Assembly (NCBI RefSeq): GCF_005144745.1
Contig: NZ_SWKK01000017.1
Coordinates: 1-64,000 of the forward strand
Direction: 5' to 3'
Length of the DNA stretch: 64,000 nucleotides
Source of the DNA: Flavobacterium sp. ASW18X
GTDB lineage: Bacteria; Bacteroidota; Bacteroidia; Flavobacteriales; Flavobacteriaceae
The notes below the pieces were generated by a model that did no database searches, was not told the DNA's origin, and saw only the letters and a list, made by a program, of their open reading frames with translations. The position numbers and the translations under genes were made by a program. Shown here one piece after another: positions 42,643-51,018 of the stretch (positions are counted from its first letter, which is position 1; each line of letters begins with the position of its first letter).

Positions 42643-43176
42643 ATGAAGGCAACCACTTTTAAAAACCCTTATATAAAGGACGAAATCTCGATTTTAGAGG
42701 ATGCCTCCTCAGTGCTACGCTTTAGAACTATTGTAGAGCCTAAAGGAGGACAAAAGGAATTGCATTTTCATTCTAGAATAACGGAGGAGTTTTTGGTAGA
42801 AAATGGTGTACTGACTTTAGAAACAAATGAAGGAAGTACGCAATTAAAGGCCAATCAAAAAATAGCTGTAAAACCATTTACGCCACATCGGTTTTATAAT
42901 GAAGGTAAGAATGCTACGCAATTTGTGGTTACAGTAAAAAATCCTGATTGCTTGAGTGATGGATTGCGAATTATGTACGGGTTAGTAAGGGATACAAAGA
43001 TTGGTAAAAACGGGCTCCCCAAGAATATATTAAAAAGTGTGGTTGCCTTGTACATGATGGATGCTTATAGTGCAAAACTACCTTACACTTTACAACGATT
43101 GGGATTTTCTATGTTAAACGGTATCGCTATGGTTTTGGGGTATAAAAAACAGTTATTACTAGCGTATGGCAAATAA
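42643..43176 (+). CDS. Cupin-domain protein
   Basis: This 177-aa protein has one cupin barrel in its first 110 residues: ELHFHSRITEEFLVENG (about 42-58) is the first cupin motif with metal-binding His and Glu, and PFTPHRFYN (about 80-88) the second. The C-terminal 65 residues are partly hydrophobic and may touch the membrane. Function is unknown; the tight coupling to the desaturase gene suggests a role in the same lipid or pigment pathway. Confidence 0.75.
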   Translation: MKATTFKNPYIKDEISILEDASSVLRFRTIVEPKGGQKELHFHSRITEEFLVENGVLTLETNEGSTQLKANQKIAVKPFTPHRFYNEGKNATQFVVTVKNPDCLSDGLRIMYGLVRDTKIGKNGLPKNILKSVVALYMMDAYSAKLPYTLQRLGFSMLNGIAMVLGYKKQLLLAYGK

Positions 43177-43202
43177 AAATAGGAGCAGTTTATACCGCTC
43201 CC
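43172..43202. terminator. Terminator between the cupin and DUF6515-like genes
   Basis: GGAGC (43182-43186) and GCTCC (43197-43201) form a stem that continues inward after a mismatch (GT/AC). On the minus strand it is followed by TATTTTTATT, so it best serves the gene at 43221; it also lies 5 nt after the cupin stop. Confidence 0.55.
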
Positions 43203-43220
43203 ATTCCCATCAATCAAACA

Positions 43221-43598
43221 TCAAAAATAAACAGATAGTAATGGGTGTTGCACATTAACTACCACAAAATTTCTACCTGTTTTCTTGTAAAATACTCCTC
43301 TATATTTAAAAAGTCTTTTTCCGTTTACAATCACTACTTTTCTGGCTCTTGGTAAGCGATTTATGGTTAAACCTGTTGGTGCAGATACCACTACATACTT
43401 TTTGTTATTTACATTGTACCAAACTCCATCTGCAAAATAAAAACGGGTATTTTTATGTACTACAATTTTAGGTTTACGTATTGTGGTTACTACAGTTCCT
43501 GTTCTAGGGTAGGTTCTAATTACCGTAGTTTGGGCAGTTGTCATCAGCATACCACCTAATAAAAATAGCACTATAAAAACATTCTTTACATTTTTCAT
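43221..43598 (-). CDS. Secreted DUF6515-like small protein
   Basis: This 125-aa protein has a signal peptide (about 1-22, ending TTA-Q). The mature part is basic and rich in Val, Tyr and Asn, made of short beta-strands with the repeated pattern FYFADGVWYNV (about 53-63) and LFKYRGVFYKK (about 97-107). This is the look of DUF6515 family proteins in Bacteroidota, of unknown function. It has its own terminator and is separate from the sigma factor operon behind it. Confidence 0.65.
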   Translation of the reverse strand: MKNVKNVFIVLFLLGGMLMTTAQTTVIRTYPRTGTVVTTIRKPKIVVHKNTRFYFADGVWYNVNNKKYVVVSAPTGLTINRLPRARKVVIVNGKRLFKYRGVFYKKTGRNFVVVNVQHPLLSVYF

Positions 43599-43657
43599 GA
43601 CTACAATTTTTATGGTTTGTATATGTAAGACTGTAAAAATGAAAAAAGGTTTAAATA

Positions 43658-43684
43658 AAAAGAGAGACGTTAAGTCTCTCTTTT
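43658..43684 (-). terminator. Terminator after the ECF sigma factor operon
   Basis: AAAAGAGAGAC (43658-43668) and GTCTCTCTTTT (43674-43684) form an 11-bp stem with a 5-nt loop (GTTAA), followed on the minus strand by TTATTTAAAC. Confidence 0.75.
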
Positions 43685-43703
43685 ACTGCAATCCATATAT
43701 GGT

Positions 43704-44153
43704 TTAATTGCCGCGCCTTAGTCTAAATTGCTGAATAAGTTTTCTTTTAAAGTTTTCTTCTGTTTTTAAAAGAAGTATAATTTTTTTCTCAGGAATAGCA
43801 GTCTTCAATTTTTGCACATATACTTTTCCAGATTTATATCTTTCTTCGTGCATGGCCTCTAATTCTTTCAATAATTGGCTAGCTTGTGCGTCTGACAGCG
43901 TTGCCGCATCTGCACTATTTCTTCCAAAGTATTTACGCTCTTTTTGCCTTAGCAAATCAGCAGTATCCTCGTGTTCATTATATATAGGCCAAAACTTTTC
44001 GGCCTCTTTTGGCGTTAACGCTAGCTTTTCTGATATAAAAGCAATTTTCAAAGATTTTATACGGTCTCTGCCTTCTTCTTGTGCTTGTAATTTTGGGCTA
44101 ACAAACACTACGCCAAGAACTAAGCTGAGTAATAGTTTATTCAAATAATTCAT
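43704..44153 (-). CDS. Periplasmic helical protein of the sigma factor operon
   Basis: This 149-aa protein has a signal peptide (1-24, LQA-Q). The mature part is alpha-helical with SEKLALTPKEAEKFWPIYNE (about 41-60), which resembles the LTxxQ region of the Spy/CpxP/CnrX group of periplasmic sensors, and a basic end. Its gene overlaps the end of the anti-sigma-like gene by 17 bp and is the third gene after the ECF sigma factor. A role in signal sensing for the sigma system is suggested by this context. Confidence 0.65.
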   Translation of the reverse strand: MNYLNKLLLSLVLGVVFVSPKLQAQEEGRDRIKSLKIAFISEKLALTPKEAEKFWPIYNEHEDTADLLRQKERKYFGRNSADAATLSDAQASQLLKELEAMHEERYKSGKVYVQKLKTAIPEKKIILLLKTEENFKRKLIQQFRLRRGN

Positions 44154-44673
44154 AATCCAGATTTAAGTCTTCTAATTCGTCTACATTTTCATCTAAGTAC
44201 TCCAAGATGGCATCACTTTCTAAGGATTCATCTACAAAAAGTGTATTGCCAAGTGCTTCTGTGGGTAAAAGGGAAGCAAGTTCATAAGAGGTTAATTCGT
44301 CTGTGTTTGCTTGTAAATACTCTTGTATTTCTGTCGCAGCCAAGCCATCAAAATTAACTAGTTCTTTATTTGTTTTGGGCTGTGTACTAAAATACAGTGT
44401 TATCAGCAAAGCAAGAGAGGCTGCTACAGCAAGCCATTTTTTGTAGCTGTTGATGGCTATTATTTTTGGGGCTGTATTGAGTTCTACTACTTTTGCTGTA
44501 TTGGCATACACGGTTTCTAAATAATCTTCTGGAATGCTAAAACCGTCCGTTTTTGGAATAATGCTGTTGGTCTTAGATTCTTCCTCATTAGCAATCCTAT
44601 CCATTAATCGTTGGTTGAACTGCTCAAAGTAGCCCTCTGGTAATTGATGCGATTTATCTTTATCCTTTTTCAT
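44137..44673 (-). CDS. Membrane protein, probable anti-sigma factor
   Basis: This 178-aa protein has a cytoplasmic N-terminus of about 82 residues (with the recurring LPEGYFEQFNQRL and IPEDYLETVYANT motifs), one membrane helix at about 84-97 (WLAVAASLALLITLYF) and a very acidic periplasmic tail rich in Asp and Glu. It sits 32 nt after the sigma factor gene and overlaps the periplasmic protein gene. The topology is that of an anti-sigma factor, but the HxxxCxxC zinc motif is missing, so the assignment rests on position and topology. Confidence 0.6.
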   Translation of the reverse strand: MKKDKDKSHQLPEGYFEQFNQRLMDRIANEEESKTNSIIPKTDGFSIPEDYLETVYANTAKVVELNTAPKIIAINSYKKWLAVAASLALLITLYFSTQPKTNKELVNFDGLAATEIQEYLQANTDELTSYELASLLPTEALGNTLFVDESLESDAILEYLDENVDELEDLNLDYELFE

Positions 44674-44705
44674 TTTTCTATTAGACCCTTTTTCATTCTA
44701 TTGGT

Positions 44706-45248
44706 TTAATGCGCTTTAAGGTACGCTTCAATTTTTTTGGTAGCCAAATGGTATGATGTTTTTAAGGCTCCTACCGATGTTTCTAAAATTTCTGAAATTT
44801 CTTCGTATTTCATTTCTTGAAAATATTTCATATTAAAAACCATTTTTTGTTTATCGGGTAGGGTGGCCAAGGCTTTTTGTAATTTAAGCTGAATGGCATC
44901 ACCCTCAAAATAGACATCTGCCTCTAGATTCTCAACCAAATACGCTTGCATTTCTGTTGTGCTTTTTCCTAGTTTTTTAGATTTTTTTTCTAGAAAAGTA
45001 AGCGACTCATTTGTTGCGATGCGATACATCCAAGAATACAATTTGCTGTTGGCTTTAAAACCCTCAATGTTACGGTATACCTTAATAAATGTATTCTGTA
45101 GCACATCATCTGCATCATCATGATTTAACACAATTCTGCGAATGTGCCAATACAGCCGTTCTTTGTAATGGTTTACCAACACCTCAAAGGCTTTACCTTG
45201 GGTTTCTTTGTTTTTTAGCTCTGCAACTAATGTTTCTTCTACAACCAA
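44706..45248 (-). CDS. ECF-type RNA polymerase sigma factor
   Basis: This 180-aa sigma-70 family protein has region 2 (VNHYKERLYWHIRRI, DDADDVLQNTFIKVYRN at about 41-57, SWMYRIATNESL at about 68-79) and region 4 (LATLPDKQKMVFNMKYFQEM then YEEISEILETSVGALK) without regions 1 and 3. The frame begins with TTG at 45248; no ATG lies at a suitable place and related proteins start at this point, so TTG is taken as the start. It leads a three-gene operon with a membrane and a periplasmic protein. Its signal and target promoters are unknown. Confidence 0.9.
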   Translation of the reverse strand: MVVEETLVAELKNKETQGKAFEVLVNHYKERLYWHIRRIVLNHDDADDVLQNTFIKVYRNIEGFKANSKLYSWMYRIATNESLTFLEKKSKKLGKSTTEMQAYLVENLEADVYFEGDAIQLKLQKALATLPDKQKMVFNMKYFQEMKYEEISEILETSVGALKTSYHLATKKIEAYLKAH

Positions 45249-45332
45249 AAAAAGATGTTTTACCCTTTGACCTTAAATTTAGGAAAAGGTTTAAAACGAA
45301 GTCTAAAATTTCTTATTGAACGTTTATACTAG

Positions 45333-47159
45333 CTAGGCCAGATTTTGCATCTCTACCAACCTTTTATAACCCTTATTGGATTTGAGAAGTTCTTCATGTG
45401 TGCCTTGTTCTAAGATTTTACCTTTTTGCATGACCACGATGAGGTCTGCATTTTGGATGGTAGAAAGCCTGTGTGCAATAACCAAAGAAGTTCTATTTTG
45501 CATCATTTTCTCCAAGGCATCTTGCACCAAACGTTCACTTTCGGTGTCTAGGGCAGAAGTAGCCTCATCTAACACCATGATTGGTGGATTTTTAAGTACA
45601 GCACGAGCAATGGATAAACGTTGTTTTTGACCGCCACTTAGTTTGTTGCCACTATCTCCAATATTGGTATTGTAGCCATTTGGCAAATCCATAATAAAAT
45701 CATGTGCATTGGCAATTTTTGCGGCAGCGATAATTTCTTCATCAGTAGCATTTTCTTTACCTAGGGCAATATTGTTTTTAACCGTATCATTAAAGAGGAT
45801 AGAGTCTTGTGTAACTAAGCCCATAAGTCCACGGACAGACTTTTTGGTAAAATCTTTAATGTTGGTTCCGTCTATTAAAATTTCGCCATCATTAACATCA
45901 TAAAAACGCGTGATGAGGTTGGCCACGGTACTTTTTCCACTACCGGATTGTCCCACAAGAGCTACTGTTTTTCCTTTTTCAATGGTTAGGTTGAAATTTT
46001 TTAGCACATATTCATCTTCATATTTAAAGGAAATATTATCAATCTTCAAAGCTTTGGTGAAAGTGTCCTGTTGAATAGGGTTATCTATTTCGGAAATAGG
46101 GTTTTCCGTTTCTAAGACTTCTAAAACACGTTCTGCAGCAGCATTTCCTTTTTTAACTCCGTAAGATGCTTTACTTATTGCTTTCGCTGGCGTTAAAATT
46201 TGGTAAGACAAAGCCATGTAGGTAATAAAAAGTTCTGCTTCAAGTGTTTTTTCAACAAGAACCATTTGTCCACCGTACCATAGAATTACACCAATGGCTG
46301 CAATTCCGAAAAATTCACTGGTTGGGGAAGCCAAGTTTTGTCTGTTTAGCAAACTGTTCGAAAAACTAAAAAATCTTTTCGTAGAAGACTGAAATTTTCT
46401 GGCGAATACAGATTCTGCATTAAACGCTTTTATAACTCTAAGTCCGCCCAAAGTTTCCTCTAAAATGGATAAGAAGTAGCCTTGCTCTTGCTGAACTTTG
46501 TCCGATTTACGTTTTAACGATTTACCAATCAAGGAGATTAAGAATCCAGATAACGGAAGAAACAGAAAAACGAACAATGTAAGTTTCGGGCTAATGGTGA
46601 GCATTGCTATAATTGTAAAAATTATAGTTAAGGGCTCTCTAACGATTAGCTCCAATATAGATAGAAACGAATGTTGAATTTCTAATACATCTGAAGTTAT
46701 ACGCGCAATAGTATCGCCCTTACGTTTTTCAGAATAATAGGATATAGGTAATTCTACAGTCTTATTATATAGTTCATTACGTAAATCTTTAAGGACACCG
46801 TTACGTAGAAACGTAATAAAATACATGGCTAAATAATTGAAAAGATTCTTTAATAGAAACATGGTAATAATTAGCCCAACCATGTACATAAGAACTTCGC
46901 CCGAATCGGTTTTTTGGCTTTGTTCTGTTATGTAAAAGTTTAGAGAATCTGTTACATAATCTTTTAGATTGGTTATACCACTCCATTTTGGTTTGGTAAA
47001 TATTTTTTCCGTTTGGTTAAAAAGCACGTTCAACATTGGAAATAATGATATCATTGCCAATGTTGAAAAAAGTGCGTAAAAGATGTTAGATATAATGTTT
47101 AAAATTGCATATATCTTGTAAGGCTTCGCAAAGCGAAGAATCTTTTTGAAATAGTTCAT
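45333..47159 (-). CDS. ABC exporter, fused permease-ATPase (MsbA-like)
   Basis: This 608-aa half-transporter has six membrane helices (about 15-330) and an ATPase domain with Walker A GQSGSGKST (about 398-406), signature LSGGQKQRLS (about 506-515) and Walker B IMVLDEATSALD. It would work as a homodimer exporting lipid or a drug-like substrate; MsbA-type lipid flipping is a reasonable guess but not shown. Its ATG overlaps the stop of the phosphosugar mutase gene by one base (TAATG), a sign of translational coupling. Confidence 0.88.
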   Translation of the reverse strand: MNYFKKILRFAKPYKIYAILNIISNIFYALFSTLAMISLFPMLNVLFNQTEKIFTKPKWSGITNLKDYVTDSLNFYITEQSQKTDSGEVLMYMVGLIITMFLLKNLFNYLAMYFITFLRNGVLKDLRNELYNKTVELPISYYSEKRKGDTIARITSDVLEIQHSFLSILELIVREPLTIIFTIIAMLTISPKLTLFVFLFLPLSGFLISLIGKSLKRKSDKVQQEQGYFLSILEETLGGLRVIKAFNAESVFARKFQSSTKRFFSFSNSLLNRQNLASPTSEFFGIAAIGVILWYGGQMVLVEKTLEAELFITYMALSYQILTPAKAISKASYGVKKGNAAAERVLEVLETENPISEIDNPIQQDTFTKALKIDNISFKYEDEYVLKNFNLTIEKGKTVALVGQSGSGKSTVANLITRFYDVNDGEILIDGTNIKDFTKKSVRGLMGLVTQDSILFNDTVKNNIALGKENATDEEIIAAAKIANAHDFIMDLPNGYNTNIGDSGNKLSGGQKQRLSIARAVLKNPPIMVLDEATSALDTESERLVQDALEKMMQNRTSLVIAHRLSTIQNADLIVVMQKGKILEQGTHEELLKSNKGYKRLVEMQNLA

Positions 47160-48868
47160 TAAGCTAAATTAAGCTCAGCAAGAATACTCTTGACTTTATT
47201 GTCAAGTTCTGCTGCCACTTTTTTATAATCTTCGGTTTTTTCCAATTTTGTATTGGTGCTAATGTAGAATTTCACTTTTGGTTCCGTTCCACTAGGTCTA
47301 GCGGCAATTCTAGTGCCATCTTCCGTTTCGTAAATTAAAACATTAGACTTTGGAATATCTATGGCCTTTTCCTCACCAGTTTGTACATTTTTAGCAATAG
47401 AGGTATTGTAGTCTTCTATCCACTTTACTTTAGATCCGGCAACTGATTCTACTGGGTTCTCTTTAAAATCTTTAAGCATTTGCTTAATTTCCTCGGCACC
47501 ACTCATCCCTTTTTTTGTAATGGAAATTAATTTTTCTTTATAGAAACCAAATTGTACGTAGGCATCAATTAAATCTTCATAAAAAGAGCTACCGTTCGCT
47601 TTTGCTTGGGCGGCAATCTCACAAGCCAAGAGGGTAGAGGTTACCGCATCTTTATCGCGCACAAAATCACCCACCATGTAGCCAAAACTTTCTTCACCAC
47701 CACCTATAAAGTGTTGTTCGGGAAAGTCTTTTATCATCTTACCAATCCATTTAAAGCCTGTCAAAGAAATTTTACATTCTACTCCATATTCCTTGGCCAT
47801 TCTTTCCATCATTGGAGTTGAAACAATAGTAGTAGCTACAAATTCGTTCCCTTTAAAACCTTTGGCTTTGTACTGGTCTAATAAGAATTTAGTCATTAAA
47901 ACCATGGTTTGGTTACCATTTAAAAGCTCTAATTTTCCGTCTAGATTACGTACGGCAATGCCTAAACGGTCACTATCTGGATCAGTACCTACAACCATAT
48001 CTGCTCCAATCTCCTCTGCTTTTGCCAAAGCCATAGCCAATGCTTCTGGTTCTTCTGGATTAGGAGACTTTACTGTTGGAAAATTACCATCCGGTGTAGC
48101 TTGCTCTTCTATAACAGTAACATTGTTATAGCCTGCACGCTTCAATACTTCTGGAATAGCAGTGATGGATGTTCCGTGTATACTTGTAAATACAATTTTA
48201 AAATCGTCCTTAGCAGCAGCATTAAAATTGCCGTTAGCAACAGAAGCTTCAAAAAAAGCCTCATCTACATCGGTGTCTATAGCTTCAATTAATGCTGTAT
48301 TGGGTTCAAACTTTATATCCTCAAAACTAAGTTTATTAATTTCTGCAATAATCTCTTTATCCTGTGGTGGTACTATTTGGCCACCATCTGTCCAATATAC
48401 TTTGTAACCGTTATATTCTGGTGGGTTATGAGATGCTGTTAAAACAATACCTGCGTGACAATTAAGATGTTTAACAGCAAAAGAGAGTTCTGGAGTAGTT
48501 CTTAAGGCTGAAAAACGATAAACCTTAATTCCATTAGCAGAAAGTACTTCTGCTACGGTTTGAGAAAGCGTATCGCTATTATGCCTACAGTCGTACGCTA
48601 TAACTACCTTGATTTCTTGCCCAGCATAGATTTGTTTTAAGTAATTGCTTAACCCTTGTGTGTTTTTACCCAACGTATATTTGTTAATACGATTGGTACC
48701 AACACCCATTACACCACGCATACCTCCAGTACCAAATTCTAGGTTTCTGTAAAAAGAATCTTGTAATTCTTCTGAATCTTCTTTGATGAGACGATTGATT
48801 TCTTCTTTTATCTGAGGATCAAAAAAATCTGTAAGCCAGGATTGTGCGGTCTTAATGATGGAGTCCAT
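47159..48868 (-). CDS. Phosphosugar mutase (phosphoglucomutase/phosphomannomutase)
   Basis: This 569-aa enzyme moves phosphate between C1 and C6 of hexoses. The active-site Ser is in LTASHNPPEYNGYKV (about 144-158), the metal-binding loop is DPDSDRLG (about 295-302), the sugar-binding loop is GGGEESFGY (about 388-396) and the phosphate-binding loop is RPSGTEPKVKFY (about 528-539). Length fits the PGM2-like group rather than the 450-aa PMM/PGM. It is co-transcribed with the ABC exporter, and could feed sugar nucleotide synthesis for surface polymers. Confidence 0.92.
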   Translation of the reverse strand: MDSIIKTAQSWLTDFFDPQIKEEINRLIKEDSEELQDSFYRNLEFGTGGMRGVMGVGTNRINKYTLGKNTQGLSNYLKQIYAGQEIKVVIAYDCRHNSDTLSQTVAEVLSANGIKVYRFSALRTTPELSFAVKHLNCHAGIVLTASHNPPEYNGYKVYWTDGGQIVPPQDKEIIAEINKLSFEDIKFEPNTALIEAIDTDVDEAFFEASVANGNFNAAAKDDFKIVFTSIHGTSITAIPEVLKRAGYNNVTVIEEQATPDGNFPTVKSPNPEEPEALAMALAKAEEIGADMVVGTDPDSDRLGIAVRNLDGKLELLNGNQTMVLMTKFLLDQYKAKGFKGNEFVATTIVSTPMMERMAKEYGVECKISLTGFKWIGKMIKDFPEQHFIGGGEESFGYMVGDFVRDKDAVTSTLLACEIAAQAKANGSSFYEDLIDAYVQFGFYKEKLISITKKGMSGAEEIKQMLKDFKENPVESVAGSKVKWIEDYNTSIAKNVQTGEEKAIDIPKSNVLIYETEDGTRIAARPSGTEPKVKFYISTNTKLEKTEDYKKVAAELDNKVKSILAELNLA

Positions 48869-48971
48869 ATCTTTTATCTATTTTCTTTAAGAATTTTCTT
48901 GCTAATTTGAAGTAACGACTAAAGTATTAAATTATTTAAAAGTGATGCCTACTAAGCACTTAAACTTTTGG

Positions 48972-49940
48972 TTAATCTACTTCTGCAACAGAATCTGGGC
49001 TAATAACTGCTGCAATTTTGTAATTCTGAGGTGCCTTTTTGGTTCTGATGAATAATTCGCCAATAAAGCCAGCCAAAAACAGTTGTGTGCCAATCACCAT
49101 ACAGCTCAGTGCTATAAAAAATTGCGGTCTACTCGTAATTAATCTCCCAGTTGGGTTGATAAATAATTTATCTATTCCTAAATAAACAGAAAAAGCAAAA
49201 CCAATAATAAAAACCATTGCGCCTAAAGCCCCAAAAAGATGCATGGGTTGTTTGCCAAATTTAGAAACAAACCATATGGTAAGTAAATCTAAAAATCCAT
49301 TTATAAAACGCTCCATGCCAAACTTGGTAGCACCATATTTGCGTGCTTGGTGTTGTACTACTTTTTCTCCAATTTTACTAAAACCTGCATTTTTAGCTAG
49401 AACAGGGATGTAACGGTGCATTTCCCCAGAGACCTCTATGTTTTTAATAACCTTAATGTTATAGGCTTTAAGGCCACAATTAAAATCGTGCAGCTGCACG
49501 TTAGAGGTGCGTCTTGCCGCCCAATTAAATAGCTTAGAAGGTAGGTTTTTTGCAAGGACGGAGTCGTACCGTTTTCGTTTCCAGCCAGAGACTAAATCAT
49601 AGTGTTGTTCTTTAATCATTTGGTAGAGCTCTGGTATTTCTTCTGGATTGTCTTGTAAATCGGCATCCATGGTAATCACCACATCACCTTGCGCCATTTT
49701 AAATCCAGCATGCAATGCCTGCGATTTTCCAAAGTTTTTTAGAAACCGAATCCCTTTTACTTGCGGGTCTTTTTTTGACAGTGCAACTATAATTTCCCAA
49801 GATTTGTCTGTGCTACCGTCATCAATAAAAATGATTTCATACAAAAAACGATTGGATTGTACCACGCGGGCAATCCAATCGTATAATTCGTTCAAAGATT
49901 CTTCTTCGTTAAGTAAAGGGATTACAATGGATAATTGCAT
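48972..49940 (-). CDS. GT2 glycosyltransferase, polyprenyl-phosphate type
   Basis: This 322-aa membrane-bound enzyme begins LSIVIPLLNEEESL and has the GT-A signatures FIDDGSTD (about 40-47) and DADLQD (about 93-98, the DxD metal site). Two C-terminal membrane helices (about 232-255 and 270-290) match the GtrB/ArnC/DPM1-like group that moves a sugar from a nucleotide to undecaprenyl phosphate. Sugar and acceptor polymer are unknown. It is followed, on the way to rpmE2, by the upstream DUF4199 gene 40 nt away, probably one operon. Confidence 0.88.
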   Translation of the reverse strand: MQLSIVIPLLNEEESLNELYDWIARVVQSNRFLYEIIFIDDGSTDKSWEIIVALSKKDPQVKGIRFLKNFGKSQALHAGFKMAQGDVVITMDADLQDNPEEIPELYQMIKEQHYDLVSGWKRKRYDSVLAKNLPSKLFNWAARRTSNVQLHDFNCGLKAYNIKVIKNIEVSGEMHRYIPVLAKNAGFSKIGEKVVQHQARKYGATKFGMERFINGFLDLLTIWFVSKFGKQPMHLFGALGAMVFIIGFAFSVYLGIDKLFINPTGRLITSRPQFFIALSCMVIGTQLFLAGFIGELFIRTKKAPQNYKIAAVISPDSVAEVD

Positions 49941-49980
49941 TGTTTGTTACAGTAATTCCCCTCAAAAGTAGTGTTTTTGT

Positions 49981-50511
49981 TTAATATTGAGGTTCACTCT
50001 TTTTTAAAGCTAGGGCAGGGATTAAAGTCCCTACAAAACCTATAAATAGATTAAAAATTAGACCACCAGCAATTTGTAGTACGTAATTGGGATCTTTTTG
50101 GCTTTCAATTTGTTTTTCTACCATTTCTGGGTCCATACCAGATTCTAACATCATATTAGTAGAGTACTCTATGGCTTTATCCGTCATATCTGGGTCAATG
50201 ACATGTGCTAGTACAAAACCAAAAATAATTCCGATAACCCCGCTAATCAGGGTAGCACCAACACCAATTTTTAATCCTTCTGGAAAAGAAATAAAACCGT
50301 TGTTCGCTTTGCGAAACTCTAAAATCCCTAATATTGAGGCAATTATTGTTAGCACTACACCTAAGCCTAAAGCAAGAAAAATTCTGCTCATATCTATTTG
50401 GTAGTGTAAGTCTTGAAAATATAGCATAAGATTAAAAGTGATACCAATTAATCCTAAGATAATGCCATATTTTAGAGCTACCTTGCCTGTGGTGGGTTTG
50501 TTGTTTTCCAT
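49981..50511 (-). CDS. DUF4199 membrane protein
   Basis: This 176-aa protein has four hydrophobic segments (about 12-30, 42-62, 77-103, 148-170), with an acidic, Met-rich loop of about 40 residues between the third and fourth. This is the pattern of the DUF4199 family, frequent in Bacteroidota and of unknown function. Its gene lies 40 nt upstream of the glycosyltransferase gene on the same strand, which is a common arrangement in Flavobacteriia to my recollection. Confidence 0.75.
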   Translation of the reverse strand: MENNKPTTGKVALKYGIILGLIGITFNLMLYFQDLHYQIDMSRIFLALGLGVVLTIIASILGILEFRKANNGFISFPEGLKIGVGATLISGVIGIIFGFVLAHVIDPDMTDKAIEYSTNMMLESGMDPEMVEKQIESQKDPNYVLQIAGGLIFNLFIGFVGTLIPALALKKSEPQY

Positions 50512-50609
50512 CTTTGTGTTTGATTTAGTTGATTACAGCTAGTAAGTATTCTTTTTTTAAATTTTGTTACAACTTTAAAAATATTTTTTAGATTTTTACG
50601 CTTCAGGCA

Positions 50610-50639
50610 TTGTGTGTGAGTATTTTTTGACTAAATTTG
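50610..50639 (+). promoter_or_regulatory. Predicted rpmE2 promoter
   Basis: TTG (50610-50612) is followed after 19 nt by TAAATTTG (50632-50639), close to the Bacteroidota consensus. Transcription would start near 50646, 34 nt before the rpmE2 ATG. Confidence 0.7.
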
Positions 50640-50679
50640 CAGCCTGAAAAATTGAGATAGATTTAAAGTTAAGGTAGTA

Positions 50680-50931
50680 ATGAAAACAGGAATACACCCA
50701 GAAAACTATAGATTGGTTGCTTTTAAGGATATGTCCAATGAGGATGTTTTTATCACAAAATCAACCGCAGAGGCTAAAGAGACCATTGAAGTTGATGGTG
50801 TTGAATATCCTTTGGTGAAGTTGGAAATCTCTAGAACCTCTCATCCTTTCTACACAGGTAAAACTAAATTGGTGGATACTGCAGGTAGAATTGATAAGTT
50901 CAAGAACAAGTACAAAAAGTTCAAGAAGTAA
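50680..50931 (+). CDS. rpmE2: Ribosomal protein bL31, type B (zinc-free)
   Basis: This 83-aa protein of the 50S subunit starts [15 protein letters not shown] and contains [20 protein letters not shown]. It has no cysteine, so it is the zinc-free form. In many bacteria this form replaces the zinc-binding one when zinc is scarce; in Bacteroidota it is often the only copy. It has a strong promoter and terminator and stands alone. Confidence 0.95.
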   Translation: MKTGIHPENYRLVAFKDMSNEDVFITKSTAEAKETIEVDGVEYPLVKLEISRTSHPFYTGKTKLVDTAGRIDKFKNKYKKFKK

Positions 50932-50957
50932 TAAACTTTTGTTTACAATGATATCAG

Positions 50958-50993
50958 AACGCTTTCGTTATTGTAACGAAGGCGTTTTTTTAT
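50958..50993 (+). terminator. Terminator after rpmE2
   Basis: AACGCTTTCGTTA pairs with TAACGAAGGCGTT around TTG (50958-50986), with one G-T pair, then TTTTTATTTTT. Confidence 0.85.
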
Positions 50994-51018
50994 TTTTACA
51001 ATCTAGAAAAACTCAGGC

